From Limonium bicolor (Eukaryota > Streptophyta > Magnoliopsida > Caryophyllales > Plumbaginaceae), in assembly GCA_023374045.1 (NCBI GenBank), contig CM041776.1, positions 279,123,999-279,187,998 on the forward strand: 64,000 nt of DNA. The letters run 5' to 3'. Every line of letters starts with the position of its first letter. Position 1 is the stretch's first letter. Shown here piece by piece: positions 11,500 to 22,412 of the stretch. A program made the translations under genes and the position numbers. The notes under the pieces were generated by a model. That model was given only the letters and a program-made list of their open reading frames with translations, was not told where the DNA came from and ran no database searches.

Positions 11500-12420
11500 C
11501 ATGAGTTACAACATATGGGTTAGTCAAACCTATCATGAGACCATTTACAGTCCAGTGTTATTGGTCACGAAGGAAAATGAAGACCGGTGAGTTGAAATCT
11601 GGTTACCACCAAAAAAGAGAAAGGAGGAGGATATAAGCAACTCACGAAGATGACTACGAATTTCTTGCAATTCCTTTTCGAAGAACGCCCCAACTACCTT
11701 TAAATCACTGGTGAGTGCAATATGGCATACCTTTCCAAGTTTATACTAGTGTTTGTTTACGATATATCAGTTTACAGTTGTAGAGGATGATATTACATAG
11801 TTGTGTTTGGTTTTGAAAATTTCAAATTGGCATCAACTAAAGGTAAATCTTAACAATTTTTGTTTTGGAAATTTCATTTCAAGATTAGGAGTGGAGGTGG
11901 ATCCTACCAAGTCAACAACATGTTGTTTGACTAGTTCCTCGATCTATTAAAGAGTTGAGATCATTCCTTGGTTGACTTAATAGTATAAGCAATTTGTTGG
12001 AGCCTACGGAATTATTGGTGCCCCGTTGACATTTCTCATGAAGAAAGTCTAGACGCTCGATCAACTTTTGATCTGTTAAAATAAGCTCTGAAAATCATGT
12101 CAGCTCTAGCAATACTTGGCTTGAATTAGTTGTTTGAGGCGGAAATTGATGTGTCGGGTAAGGGCATTTGTGTTATTTTGGTGCAATTGTGTAAAAAAAT
12201 TGCATATTTCAGTCACGTATTGTCCTCTAGAGATCAAAACAAGTCTATCTATGAAAAGAAATTGATTGTTGTTGTTCTTGCTATACAAAAGTGAAGGCTT
12301 ATCTTTTAAGTTGATTCTTCATATACGTGGGTCATCAAATTATTTGGTTTCATATACATTATGGGAAAAAGAATGTGGTTGTCGATGTTTTGTCTTGAGT
12401 TGAGGAATTTCTCAATTATA
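11500..12420 (+). pseudogene. Ty3/gypsy reverse transcriptase and RNase H relic (plus strand)
   Basis: In several frames the plus strand reads SPVLLVTKEN (RT block), DYEFLAIPF..(palm), a degenerate ..YISVYS (normally FFDDILVYS), then KELRSFLGLT, GIIGAPLTFL and the RNase H stretch with SIYEK. The order is correct for gypsy RT followed by RNase H. Multiple stops and frameshifts mark it as old and inactive. Confidence 0.75.
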
Positions 12421-12839
12421 TTATATTTGTTGTAACTTTTCTTTGATAGAAGCAATTTCAAGATGAAACTGATGATGTTATAAAGTTAATTGGTTGATAC
12501 TAATGGCCACCTTGGTTTTGGAATCAAAATAGGACATTTATTCTACAAAGGCAAACTTGTTTTATCCAATCAGTCCTACCTTATACCCACTGTACTCCAA
12601 TAATATAGATCTACTCCTTTGAGTGGTCACTCGGGGCATTTGAGGATATATAAATGACTCTTTGGAATTATTTTCTCGTTTTTTATAAGTGACTGAAAGT
12701 TCAGCATAAGAGCGATACTGAGACTTTAAACGAATCTTTCTCGCAATATGTTTGACATGCACAAACATATCAAAGATTATTTTACAGGTTACAACACTTG
12801 CGAAAAGGGTCAAGTACACCCTTTGCCTGGCTACGTTAC

Positions 12840-13190
12840 TTCAATCTTTGCTTAGGAGGACATAAGCATGGACTTTGTGTGTGAATTACCCAAATACAAG
12901 GTGCAAATATAATGTAGGTGGTAGTAGACTGGACAGACTTACTAAGTATGTTCATTTTATTCACCTCAATATACAGCCAAGGGTGCCGCTGTAATATTTG
13001 CTCAGGAGGTGGTCAAGCTCCATTGTCTTCCAAGCACAATAATTTCTTATTTTCGAGACCCGACCCATTTTGTGACTCAATTCTGGAAGGATTTATTCAA
13101 ATGGGCGGGGAAAACATTGTGTCTTTGTTCCTCCTACCACCCCCAATTTGATGGCCAAATTAATTATTGGTATAAACTCCATCACGTTAC
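12840..13190 (+). pseudogene. Ty3/gypsy integrase core relic (plus strand)
   Basis: Plus-strand frames read MDFVCELP, VVVDxLTKYVHFIHL and, further on, a degraded FWKDLFKWAGKTLCLCSSYHPQFDGQ-type block. These correspond to the first Asp, the VDRLTK motif and the HPQTDGQ motif of a gypsy integrase. It is broken by frameshifts. The LINE insertion at 13244 follows almost at once. Confidence 0.75.
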
Positions 13191-13243
13191 CTAATAAATA
13201 ACGAATCATGTTGATATAAAATCACCACAATTGGAGAACATTG

Positions 13244-14400
13244 TTTTTTTTTTTTTAAGAAAAGTAAGCTATATTAATGAAACTACAATATTTACAAGTA
13301 CAAAATCCCCATTTGCAACAACCTGCAGAGAATATACCTCAACACTTTTGTCCTACCAATAAATCCAGTAGACCAAAAGCTTGTAAAGCTCTAACTGCTT
13401 TCCTATTCACAAGGTAATTAAATTTGCTCCATCTAATTTTCAATTCCCTTTTAATATCAACTATACATCTACTATAATCAGGGAACACAGCTTCATTTAT
13501 GAGTTTCCAAATGTAGTAGATAACACTACTAACAGCCGATGATCTCAGTTTGAACACCAGAGAAGTCTTATTCCTAGACTTCCAAAGACGGCGCATACAT
13601 GTAGAGAAATCCACCGGGAGCTTGCACAACAGCCATCTGTGCAGAATGCTTTGAAAAATCTCCTTACTAACTCTGCACTTGAAAAACAGGTGATTTCGAG
13701 ACCTATCCAGACCACAGAAAACACATTGAGAATTCACACTGCTATTCCATCTCATGATCCTGTCCTTACTAGCCAGTAGGGATGTCAATCTTGACCCGAA
13801 CCCGAAAACCGACCCGAAACCGACCCGTAAAAAGCCGTGTTCGGGTTGAGATTTTTGACCCAAAAAGATTTTCGGGTCGGGTTTGGGTTGGATCATTGAA
13901 ACCCGCTTCGGGTTCGGGTTGAACCCGCTAACCCGTAACCCGGAAAAATAATTTATTAAAAATAGAAAATATGTTATATTTAATGATTATATTAGTGTTT
14001 AATGATTAGTTTATTACTAAATAAACATTTAGTCAATAAAATATGATTAAATATAGTATATATTAATAATTAATATTGAAATATTATATTTATTTATTAA
14101 ATAATCTAAAATTTTAAAAATAAAATAATTTTTTTTAAAAGCGGGTCAAGTTCGGGTCAACCCGCTGCGGGTTCGGGTTGAAGAAATATAACCCGCTTCG
14201 GGTTTGGGTCGGGTCCAGGTTGACCTAAACCATTTTCGGGTCGGGTTCGGGTTGATCTCAACCCGACCCAAAACCCGATTTTGACACCCCTACTAGCCAG
14301 TCTATTATGGCAAGCAAGCCACCAGATAAAAGAGGAGTGGGGTGTGCAGTAGCTATTCCAAATGATTTGTTTCCACTCACCTTTAGGTTGCTCTGGATGA
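13244..14400 (-). mobile_element. 5'-truncated LINE (L1 type) with poly(A) and 10-bp TSD
   Basis: On the minus strand the element ends in a poly(A) tail (T-run from 13244). It is flanked by the direct repeat GAGAACATTG (13234-13243 and 14401-14410), so its length without the nested MITE is only about 630 bp. The coding content is a zf-RVT domain: FIWWLACHNRLA, then CVFCG..HLFFKC. This zinc-binding region is typical of the 3' end of plant L1 ORF2. The domain is split by the hAT MITE at 13777-14292. Confidence 0.85.
13777..14292. mobile_element. hAT-type MITE, 516 bp, rich in CGGGTT motifs
   Basis: It starts TAGGGATGTCAA and ends TTGACACCCCTA (imperfect TIRs), with the 8-bp target duplication CTAGCCAG at 13769-13776 and 14293-14300, the hAT signature. 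Both ends are dense in ACCCGAACCCG/CGGGTTCGGGT motifs and the middle is very AT-rich. The long open frames through it are artefacts of the CGGGTT repeat. Confidence 0.9.
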
Positions 14401-14410
14401 GAGAACATTG

Positions 14411-15691
14411 TTTACACCGAAGAACTTGCATTCTGCTCTTGAACACTAAGTGCCGGTGTCTTATTCACTAGAAAGCAATACTTCCTACTCTGTTCCCCTC
14501 ACCCATATACTTGATACTTCTCAAATAACTAGAATTACCAAAGAGCAAATCCCACCAACTAAGGAAATGAATCCATACAGATAAGGCAATAACAAACTCC
14601 CAATAGGAGCCTCCATAAAAAGTTGACACCTTCTCAATTAATCCCTCAAGACACTATACCAGAGTGTAGATCAGCCGCATGTGACAAGTGACTAAAAATC
14701 ACACCCACCAAACTGAATTTGAGATATCAAAACCTATTGCACTTGTATTAGGGCTATACACAAGTTACTAGATGTATCATTTCTTTGGCCTCCCTGCGCT
14801 GGGCAGCATAATATGATGAGGGTAATTACAAGGGAAACCTTTTTGATGAAATGATGCATCAAAAGAGGATGCCTATGCCTGCTTGTAATGAGGTCTGATA
14901 CGTCTTACCTCCAATTCAATGGCAAGAAATAAAATTTAGCAGCGCAATTAAAACTTTTTGCATCAATATCCATTTACACTATACCACCAGAAGGAATATA
15001 AGCTAGAAGGTTTTCTATTCTTTACATCCTGCAATGTACACCAGAAAGATATACCACCATTTCCAAAATGAACAATAAAACTAGCCACAGTCCACGAAGT
15101 GTTGTTTGTTTGGTTGCAGGACGACCACCAGAGACACTTTTTCTGGAGTCTTTTACAGCAGAACACTTTGATTATCATGGTGAGAAGAACAGAGCAGTAC
15201 ATATGTTAGAATCCGTATACCCTCGCTTTTGATTTCCGGATTAGGTCCTCTCCCTCCCACCAGCTGTCTCATAGAGCTGTCAAAACATAGTAGATCCTTT
15301 TCAGCTTACCATAGGGATATCTGATGTGCCCCCTACATGCATACACTCTGAATAAATGAATGCAAATGCGAGACTGATGCGGTGAACAAACGAAAAGAAA
15401 TAGGTGCAGAGGTCGATAAAAATAACCCTGCCATATCTCTGGAATCAATGACCACGAGAAAAAGGCAATGAAAAGAGCAAGTAATTGACAATAGACATAC
15501 CGCAAAAGGTCAATTTCACATAAAGGTTTCGTGGTTAAACCGTGAGGTGGGAAAAAGAACTCACTGCCATAGCATCAAAAGCTGTACAAATTTCATATAG
15601 TCTTGTCCAACCACACCATGTAACCTTGTGAATTTACCTATATATTTTCATCTACCCAAACTCCAAGCGACTCCCAAATCCCAACTATTCA
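14411..15691. other. Intergenic region, includes probable 3' UTR of the LON gene
   Basis: No supported coding region. The right part (about 15.2-15.69 kb) lies directly downstream of the LON-domain gene and should contain its 3' UTR and poly(A) site. The left part may hold further decayed retroelement sequence, but I see no motif to prove it. Confidence 0.45.
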
Positions 15692-16573
15692 CTATGAGGA
15701 GGAAGAGGAAGAAGGAAAGACATCCTTGACAGCTAGCGCAGCACTGAGGTAATTAAGAGTATTCTTAAGAGTCTCCTTCTCCCTTCTCAGCCTAGCAGCA
15801 GTATCCTCAAGCTCAAGCAAAGCTTGCTGTTCCCGGGGAGCACCCTCAAACGTATTTCCAACAAAGAACGAGAACGGTGTGGGAAACAGATTCTTCCTAA
15901 GATCACCAACTTCCTGATCCGGTTTACCATTAAGTCTGTTACTTAATCTAATTACATCCCTCAAGTGCCCTTCCACTTCACCAGCAACCGTCTCGAGGTC
16001 CTCGGGCTCGGATGCGGGGGGAGGGCGGTCTTCTAGCCATGAGACGGATGCGACGAGATAGGGTTTAGTCCGGATGATGCGGGAGATGCGAAACCGTTCT
16101 TGGCCTTTACAGATAAGGAAGAATCGGTCGTCCGCGAGGCGTTCGTGCTTGACAATCTCGCCGACGCAACCAACGTCCGCAGTTCCCGTCATTGAGTCAG
16201 TATAGACTACGCCGAAGCGGAGGTCGGTTTGGAGGAGGGTATGCATCATGATGCGGTACCGGAACTCGAAGATTTGGAGTGGGAGGACTGAGCCTGGGAA
16301 GAGGACGAGTGGTAAGGGGAAGAGAGGGAGCTCGACGGCAGAGTTGAGTGAAGGTGGGAGTTTTTTAGGGTCTTGGTTGCGGTGGGGGTTGTGGTGGTCA
16401 GGGAACGGAGAGGAGGCGGAGGTGCAGTGGATGGTCAGGGGATTGCGGCGGGCGGTTGAGCGGTAGAGGATACGCGGAGACAAGGCGGCGGTGTGGGATA
16501 GCAGCTTAGGGTTGGGGTTTAGGATGGAGGAGGAAGAAGTAGCCGGGGAATGTAAGACCTGCGGAAGAGCCAT
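15692..16573 (-). CDS. LON substrate-binding-domain protein, probably plastid-targeted
   Basis: A single uninterrupted frame of 293 codons from the ATG at 16573, chosen because GCCATGGC is a strong plant start context; an in-frame ATG 11 codons upstream (16606) is weaker. Residues 1-55 are rich in Ser, Thr, Pro and Arg with few acidic residues, like a chloroplast transit peptide. From about residue 81 (ELPLFPLPLVLFPGSVLPLQ) through FEFRYR, RFGVVY, ADVGCVGEI and GQERFRI the sequence is a LON N-terminal (PF02190-type) domain, followed by a helical region and a C-terminal Ser run. There is no AAA+ module and no Ser/Lys protease dyad, so it is not a protease by itself. It resembles the small intronless plant 'LON domain' proteins; their role is not firmly known and substrate binding is inferred. 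Confidence 0.92.
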   Translation of the reverse strand: MALPQVLHSPATSSSSILNPNPKLLSHTAALSPRILYRSTARRNPLTIHCTSASSPFPDHHNPHRNQDPKKLPPSLNSAVELPLFPLPLVLFPGSVLPLQIFEFRYRIMMHTLLQTDLRFGVVYTDSMTGTADVGCVGEIVKHERLADDRFFLICKGQERFRISRIIRTKPYLVASVSWLEDRPPPASEPEDLETVAGEVEGHLRDVIRLSNRLNGKPDQEVGDLRKNLFPTPFSFFVGNTFEGAPREQQALLELEDTAARLRREKETLKNTLNYLSAALAVKDVFPSSSSSS

Positions 16574-16930
16574 GGCTGGAGCCGGAGATAGATGATGATT
16601 AATCAAAGTGGGAGGGTGTGTCTGATTCCGATAGATTTGAGCGGCAAAGAGGGCCGTGAAGTGAAACTAAACGGAAGTATGGCGGTATGTTTTGTGGATA
16701 GATTTCACTGGGAGATGGCTTTTGATTTGACGGCTATCGGAGGGCCGCGGATAAGAGTAGAGGTGGACGAGCGAACTGGAAAAATTTTGGATTTTGCTGA
16801 AGATTTTTTCAACTTGCTTTTTCGGGTGTGGCTAGGACTAGAGTAGTGGAGTACCCATGGCGAGAGAGACTTATCGAATTAGTGATATGGGCCCATTGCA
16901 AAAATTAATCTATCAGTTTACTCTTTTATA

Positions 16931-17200
16931 CTCCCTCCTATTCTAAATATAAGTCGTTTTAGGCTTTAGAAATATGTTCAAATTATAAATCGTTTTAGAC
17001 TTTTTGTATCTAACTTTCTACTTTTACTTTTTCTACTTTTTTAATTATTATCATTATACTCTACTTTTTATCTTACCAATAAAGTATACTTACTTTTTTA
17101 TTCTTCCAATACAAAAAGTAAGGGTATACTAGTCTTTTTAAACTCTTTCTTAAAAAATGTGAAAAAGTCTAGAATGACTTATAATTAGAATAAGAGGGAG
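16931..17200. mobile_element. Stowaway-like MITE, 270 bp
   Basis: It begins CTCCCTCCTATTCTAAATAT and ends ATTAGAATAAGAGGGAG, an imperfect terminal inverted repeat, flanked by TA (16929-16930 and 17201-17202). The size, TA target and CTCCCTC start are those of Tc1/mariner-derived Stowaway MITEs. It lies about 360 bp upstream of the LON gene start. Confidence 0.85.
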
Positions 17201-17353
17201 TATTTATTACTTAAAATCATATTGTCATTTATTTCTTCTCTTATTTATTTTCTCTCTTTTTAGTTTCAGCACTGCAAACATATAGATGGCGATTTAAATA
17301 ATACCACACTGTTTTTTTTGTATTATTGTTAATTTATTTAATCTATTTATGTA

Positions 17354-17591
17354 CTCCCTCCGTCCTGAATTGACTGTCCTGTTTACTATTTGGACATGTC
17401 GTTTGACTTCAATTTTTAACATATAAGATAAATTAATTTTGAAAATTTAAATTTTGCAAATGATTCCTTACATGATAAACTATATGTTACAAAATTTAGT
17501 TTTATAAAATTATTTTATCTTATATGTTTAATATTGAAGTGGAAAAATGTGTCATAAAGCAAACATGACGGTCAATTCAGGACGGAGGGAG
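17354..17591. mobile_element. Stowaway MITE, 238 bp
   Basis: The ends start with CTCCCTCCGTCCTGAATTGA in inverted orientation and match almost perfectly over about 25 bp. TA target copies lie at 17352-17353 and 17592-17593. The interior is AT-rich and non-coding. This is a classic Stowaway structure, better preserved than the neighbouring copy at 16931. Confidence 0.92.
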
Positions 17592-17849
17592 TATTAATTA
17601 TCAGTCTAATTTTTATTTTATTTACCTAGTCAAACTTATTTATTGGGTTGGTTTGTTTTAGAGAACAGTGGTAGAATATAAACATGATTAGTATTGTAGT
17701 AAAATTTCTACTTTTCTCCTTTCGGATTATAAGGACAAAACATGTATTTTTATGATTATAAATAAAAATTAAAGTAGACATAAATTTACTATGAAATGAA
17801 AGAATAATTTGAACAACACATGTATACAACAAATTATACTGAAACAATG

Positions 17850-18301
17850 TGTAACACCCGGCGTGGTGTTCCTCCCACATCGGTTGAAGAGGAGAACAAA
17901 GTGTGTGACTATGGTGCATGGATACCTCTCCTTGTGTGACGCGTTTTGGGGCTAGGAAACCCCAGGAACAAATCCGTGTGGCCTGCGTGTCAAGCGGACC
18001 AATATCACAATGTGGCTGATTGGCTTGGGCTGTCACAGATGGTCAGAGCCAGACCCAGGTCGGTGTGCCAGTGGGCCCGTGAGGGCACTGGCTCCCTAAG
18101 GGGGGTAGAGTGTAACACCCGGCGTGGTGTTCCTCCCACATCGGTTGAAGAGGAGAACGAAGTGTGCCTTATAGGTGCATGGATACCTCTCCCTTGTGTG
18201 ACGCGTTTTGGGGCTAGGAAACCCCAGGAACAAATCCGTGCGGCCTGCGTGTCAAAGCGGACAATATCACACATGTGGGCTGATTAGGCTGGGCTGTCAC
18301 A
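17850..18301 (+). mobile_element. TRIM (terminal-repeat retrotransposon in miniature), 452 bp
   Basis: Two near-identical direct repeats, 17850-18037 (188 bp) and 18111-18301 (191 bp), each start TGTAACACCCGG and end GGGCTGTCACA. The 73-bp interior starts with ATGGTCAGAGCCAGACCC, a two-base-deleted version of the iMet PBS TGGTATCAGAGCC. It ends with a polypurine tract AAGGGGGGTAGAG (18098-18110). There is no coding capacity. Left target copy CAATG at 17845-17849; the right side reads GAAT and does not match cleanly. Confidence 0.88.
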
Positions 18302-18305
18302 GAAT

Positions 18306-19747
18306 TGAAATACCCCAAACTTATAAAACATGAATTAAATATTTAATTACGTTAATTAAGGCCTAAACATGCCTTAAAAAATCAACTGAGAACTATAGTG
18401 GTCAACACAAAGCAAGGTGTTGCACCCTTTGACTGGTGAGGGTAAATAAATACCCAAATGAACTTCTTAGGACCTAAAAATTTGTCCTAAGTTTATTAAC
18501 ATAATACTAAACATATTATAATGGTTGGACAACACTCCAACACAAAGAACAAGCATTTACATGCTTCAAGGTCAAGTAGAGCAAAAATGTGCTCTAAGAA
18601 TACCTTAAAGGTCTAATGACCTCTAAATGATATAAAATTGGATACCATGATCAAATATCATGTAAGGAACACAACAAAACCGTTTTCAAAGAAAACCAAG
18701 CTCAGAAACATCTGGAGACACAAAATGTGCACTAAAACTCCTTAAAGCACATTTTTGTGTAATTGTCTTCTAAATTGATTTTAAATGGGCTTAAAGGTCA
18801 TAATTACCCTTAAATATGATAATATATCATTATATATCATATTAGGAATTTAATTCCAGAAATTTACAAATTTTTACAAATTTAATATTATAATATTAAT
18901 AAAACCCTAAAGTGGGGCCCGTTTGAGTCAACATTGACTAAGTTGGTCAATGTTGACCATTGACCACGAATTGGACCTTATAAAATCAGATTATTAAGTC
19001 TATTAACAGACCAAGAGACAAGTCCCATGTGACAATTATTTATATCCCTTTACTTTTGCATAAAATAAGTAAAAGTTAACTTTAACATAAAAAAAAAGTT
19101 GTCTCACCACTTGCTTACCCAGTGAAGCCAGCCGATTTGGAGCCTCCATTCCCTCCTCATTATTACGGTGCTCCAAGCAAGAACAAGACAAGAAGAGATG
19201 ACTCACCTTTTGACTAGTTTATTAAATGGCATTATTACTTCATTTTTGAATCAAATAAGCACCAATTATTCACCCACTCTCTCAATCATGGCCGGCTGCC
19301 TATGATTCTTGTCTCCACCGATTTTGCAGCAATAATCAACAGCAATCAATTAGTAATGAGTCATCAAATCATTAAAGACATAAAATAAGGAAAAATGTGT
19401 TTTAAGGCAAATTTAGGTCATTCTCTTTCATTTCTCCACTTCAGCCGAGATTGCTCCTTCCTTGAGCTCTCTTTGGATCCTCTCAACCGTAGGTAAGTGT
19501 TCCAAGCTCCATTGATGAGAGCTCTTGCTCTAGGTAAGCTCCTAAGGCATAAAAATGCCCATTTTCTTCATCTTTCTTTCCTTTTTCCATTGATCTAGAC
19601 TCCAACCTTTTCTATACATCTATGTAGAGTGTTTTGGAGGTTAAAGGAAGGATAAATTTCGGCCATAACAAGATCTAAGGAGGAAAGTTCAAGTCTTGAC
19701 CATTTAAGGTAAAAATGTGCTCTAAGCACATATCTTTTCTTTCTTGA
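18306..19747 (+). repeat. Solo LTR 1, left part (TGAAATACCCC start)
   Basis: It begins TGAAATACCCCAAAC, the LTR start shared with the elements at 19748 and 41880. It contains AAAATGTGC..TTAAAGCACATTTTTGTG text also found in the solo LTR at 41880. It is interrupted at 19747 by the 14.3-kb element and resumes at 34057. No PBS or PPT occurs in the combined sequence, so it reads as one LTR of about 5.7 kb. Confidence 0.7.
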
Positions 19748-20213
19748 TGAAATACCCCGAACTTAAATATAGGGATTAAAATTTATCTCATATGTATTTA
19801 AGGGCCTAATGGTACCCAATTAATACTAGTAAGGAAAAATAAATCCAAAAGAAATAAAGAAACGCTTTAAAAGCGGAAAACGCTAAATAAGCGTTAAATA
19901 ACCATAGGAGGTACGAGACCTCGGTTAGAGTATTATATGGATTTTGAAGGTTTAATAAGACCTAAATAATGTATGGGAACAAATCCCGAAGAAAACGGAT
20001 CCTTAAAACGGATTAAAATCACTAACGAACCTTAAAGCGCGTTTTTCGAGGTAACCGAGAAAACGTGACTTTAAGCGGGTCAAATAGACTCGTAACAATT
20101 TTGGTCAACTAAATAATCATTAATAAATATTAGTGAGGCTTTAGAACCAATAAAAATCAAGAAAACGAGAAATTAGTAAAAACTGTCAAAAACGGGAAGT
20201 TGTGGGGTAGAGA

Positions 20214-20220
20214 TATAAAT
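20214..20220 (+). promoter_or_regulatory. Candidate TATA box of the 5' LTR
   Basis: TATAAAT lies within GTAGAGATATAAATAACACA, followed by pyrimidine-rich text. The same motif occurs in the 3' LTR at 30195-30201. The 44.7-59.2 kb element has TATAATTA or TATGATTAG at the matching position, which supports this as the LTR core promoter. Confidence 0.55.
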
Positions 20221-22005
20221 AACACAAACTTATGTGTCCACTTTTAAAATAAAAGAAAAAATTGTGTGTGTGTGTGTGCTAGTGAGCCGGCCCCTACCCC
20301 CCTCTCTCACACACTCACTCACCCCTTCTAATTTACAAACAAACAAAAACAATAAAGTAACCCCCACCCTCACTTTTTTTCTCTCCTACCCATTCTCCTC
20401 CCTCACTCACGTACTCACCTCCTCCCTCACTCTCTTTTCTTTCTTCTCCTTCCTCCCCCATGCGATTTCTATGGAGGTTTGAAGAACCACACACAAAACC
20501 TCACTTCTCTCCTCTTGTTACTCCATCAAACATTCTCCAAAAATTATAAAAATACCACCATTGGAATCCTCTCATCAAGAGCTACATTCCTATCTTTTCA
20601 AAAATCGAAAACAACAACTTTCATCTCCATGGGTATGGAGCATTTGGAGCTTCAAGACCACCATTAGAAGGCCCTCCTTCTCCTTGTTCTTTTAAGGTAA
20701 AAATATTCCTAAAAACTCCATCCTTTTCTAGCCTCAAGGGCAAAACGAAAATGAAAACTAAAACCTTTGTTGCTCCTTGTATCCTAGCCGATTTTGGCAT
20801 CTTGGTGGAGTTGGAAACTTTGTTCTTGAACCACTCCAAGCTTCATTTACACCCTTGCAAGGTAATGAGAATTCTAAACCCTAAAACCTACTTAAAGTTT
20901 AAGAATAGCTAGGGTTAGTTTTTAGTGTATTGAAATGTGTATGTATATGGGTTGTAGAGTAGAGAATTTGTGTTTGCTAAACCGGTGGAGAAAGAGGAAA
21001 AGAAGAAGCAAGAGGAAGAAAAGAAATTAGAAGAGAAACAAGGTAAGGATACTCACCTTTGTGTAGCCTTGTATATGTATGGATGTAACAGATTTTTAGA
21101 AGTTTGAAATGAGTAATGGAAATGGTATTGTGTAGTAATGTCTTGTGCAGGAGAATCTAAGTGCTTAAAACCGTTGAAAAACATGTAAAATGTATTGAAA
21201 CTTAGTTGGGTATTGGGTTGTTGAGTGCAGGAATTTTTAGTAGTGTTTTAGTATTGGTAAATGTGTATGGGAGCTTGTATATTGATGTTGTGTATAAACA
21301 GGTGAGATGATGTTAATGTGTGAGAGAAACCATGTGGAGAATGTTAATAATATAGGGGAGACTATGTCAAATTTTATCTAGGAATTTGAGGACTTAAGTG
21401 TTCAAGATGAGAAAACAACCTAGGTAGTGACTAGGTGTATGTGGAGAGTATATGGGAGGGTAGCGTTAGTAGCTTGTAACAGATTTGGGGGTGATTTGTT
21501 AATGGGTTGCAACTAGGAAGTGAATGGATGTATTTTGGCTACTAGGGGTAGCATTAGTTGAGGAAGTAATGGAGGAAATAAGAACCCAAAAATCTGCAAC
21601 AAAGTGTATAGAGATACATTGGAGAAGTTAGGAAGAGTTAGTGTGGAAGAATTGATGACAAGAGTGTTGGACTTGGGTATAGATATGGTAGTGGCTTGGG
21701 AATGAATTGGAGGGTAAGGTAATACATTGTAGGCTTTGGAAATGGCATTGGGAGATGAGAATATACATGGGGGAAATAGGAGCAAAAATCTGTAGCGTTG
21801 GAGGATGAAAAACTGTTGTAAGTGTGGAAGGGAAGTGATGAAATTGTGTAAGTGGATTGATGGATTTAGTAAAGCATTTGGTGGGTGAACTAAGGCAATT
21901 TGAAGGGCCTAGGTAGTGTTTAAACATGTGAAATTACATGTAAGAAGATTGGAGAAACAATGGGTAAAGTATGGGACTGAAAACAGAAGTAAAAATGCAA
22001 ATACT

Positions 22006-22412
22006 GGGCCCGACCGAACTTGCGACCGGACTTGCAAGTTCGGTCGAGCCCAGATTTACAAAGACGGGAAAGCTTCTGGAATCGACCGGACTTGCGAGGA
22101 CTTGCAAGTTCGGTCGGACCAGAAAAATTCTCCCGTCTGGAACCTACTGGAATCGACCGGACTTGCGACCGGACATGCAAGTTCGGTCGGCCAGAAAAAT
22201 TTCCGTCGAGTAAGCTACTGGAATGGACCGACCTTGCGACCGGACTTGCAAGGTCGGTCGGGCTAAAATTTTTCCGCTAAGTAACTTACTGGAATGGACC
22301 GACCTTGGGACCGGACTTGCAAGGTCGGTCGGCCCTGGAATTTTCACCCGATGTAACCTACTGACTCGGACCGAACTTGCAAGGTCGGTCGCAAGTTCGG
22401 TCGGGTCAAAAC
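22006..22412. repeat. Tandem hairpin array inside the LTR (CCGACCGAACTTGC family)
   Basis: About six units of 60-75 bp. Each has a palindromic core (GACCGGACTTGC..GCAAGTTCGGTC) and a variable spacer such as CTACTGGAATC. The arms could form 12-bp stems. The same array occurs in the 3' LTR (31989-32396) and, in variant form, in both LTRs of the 44.7-59.2 kb element. Confidence 0.9.

Noticed and set aside
16592..16846. 84-codon plus-strand frame overlapping the LON gene start
   Set aside because: No domain; it lies in the promoter/5' region of the well-supported minus-strand LON gene and looks like chance.
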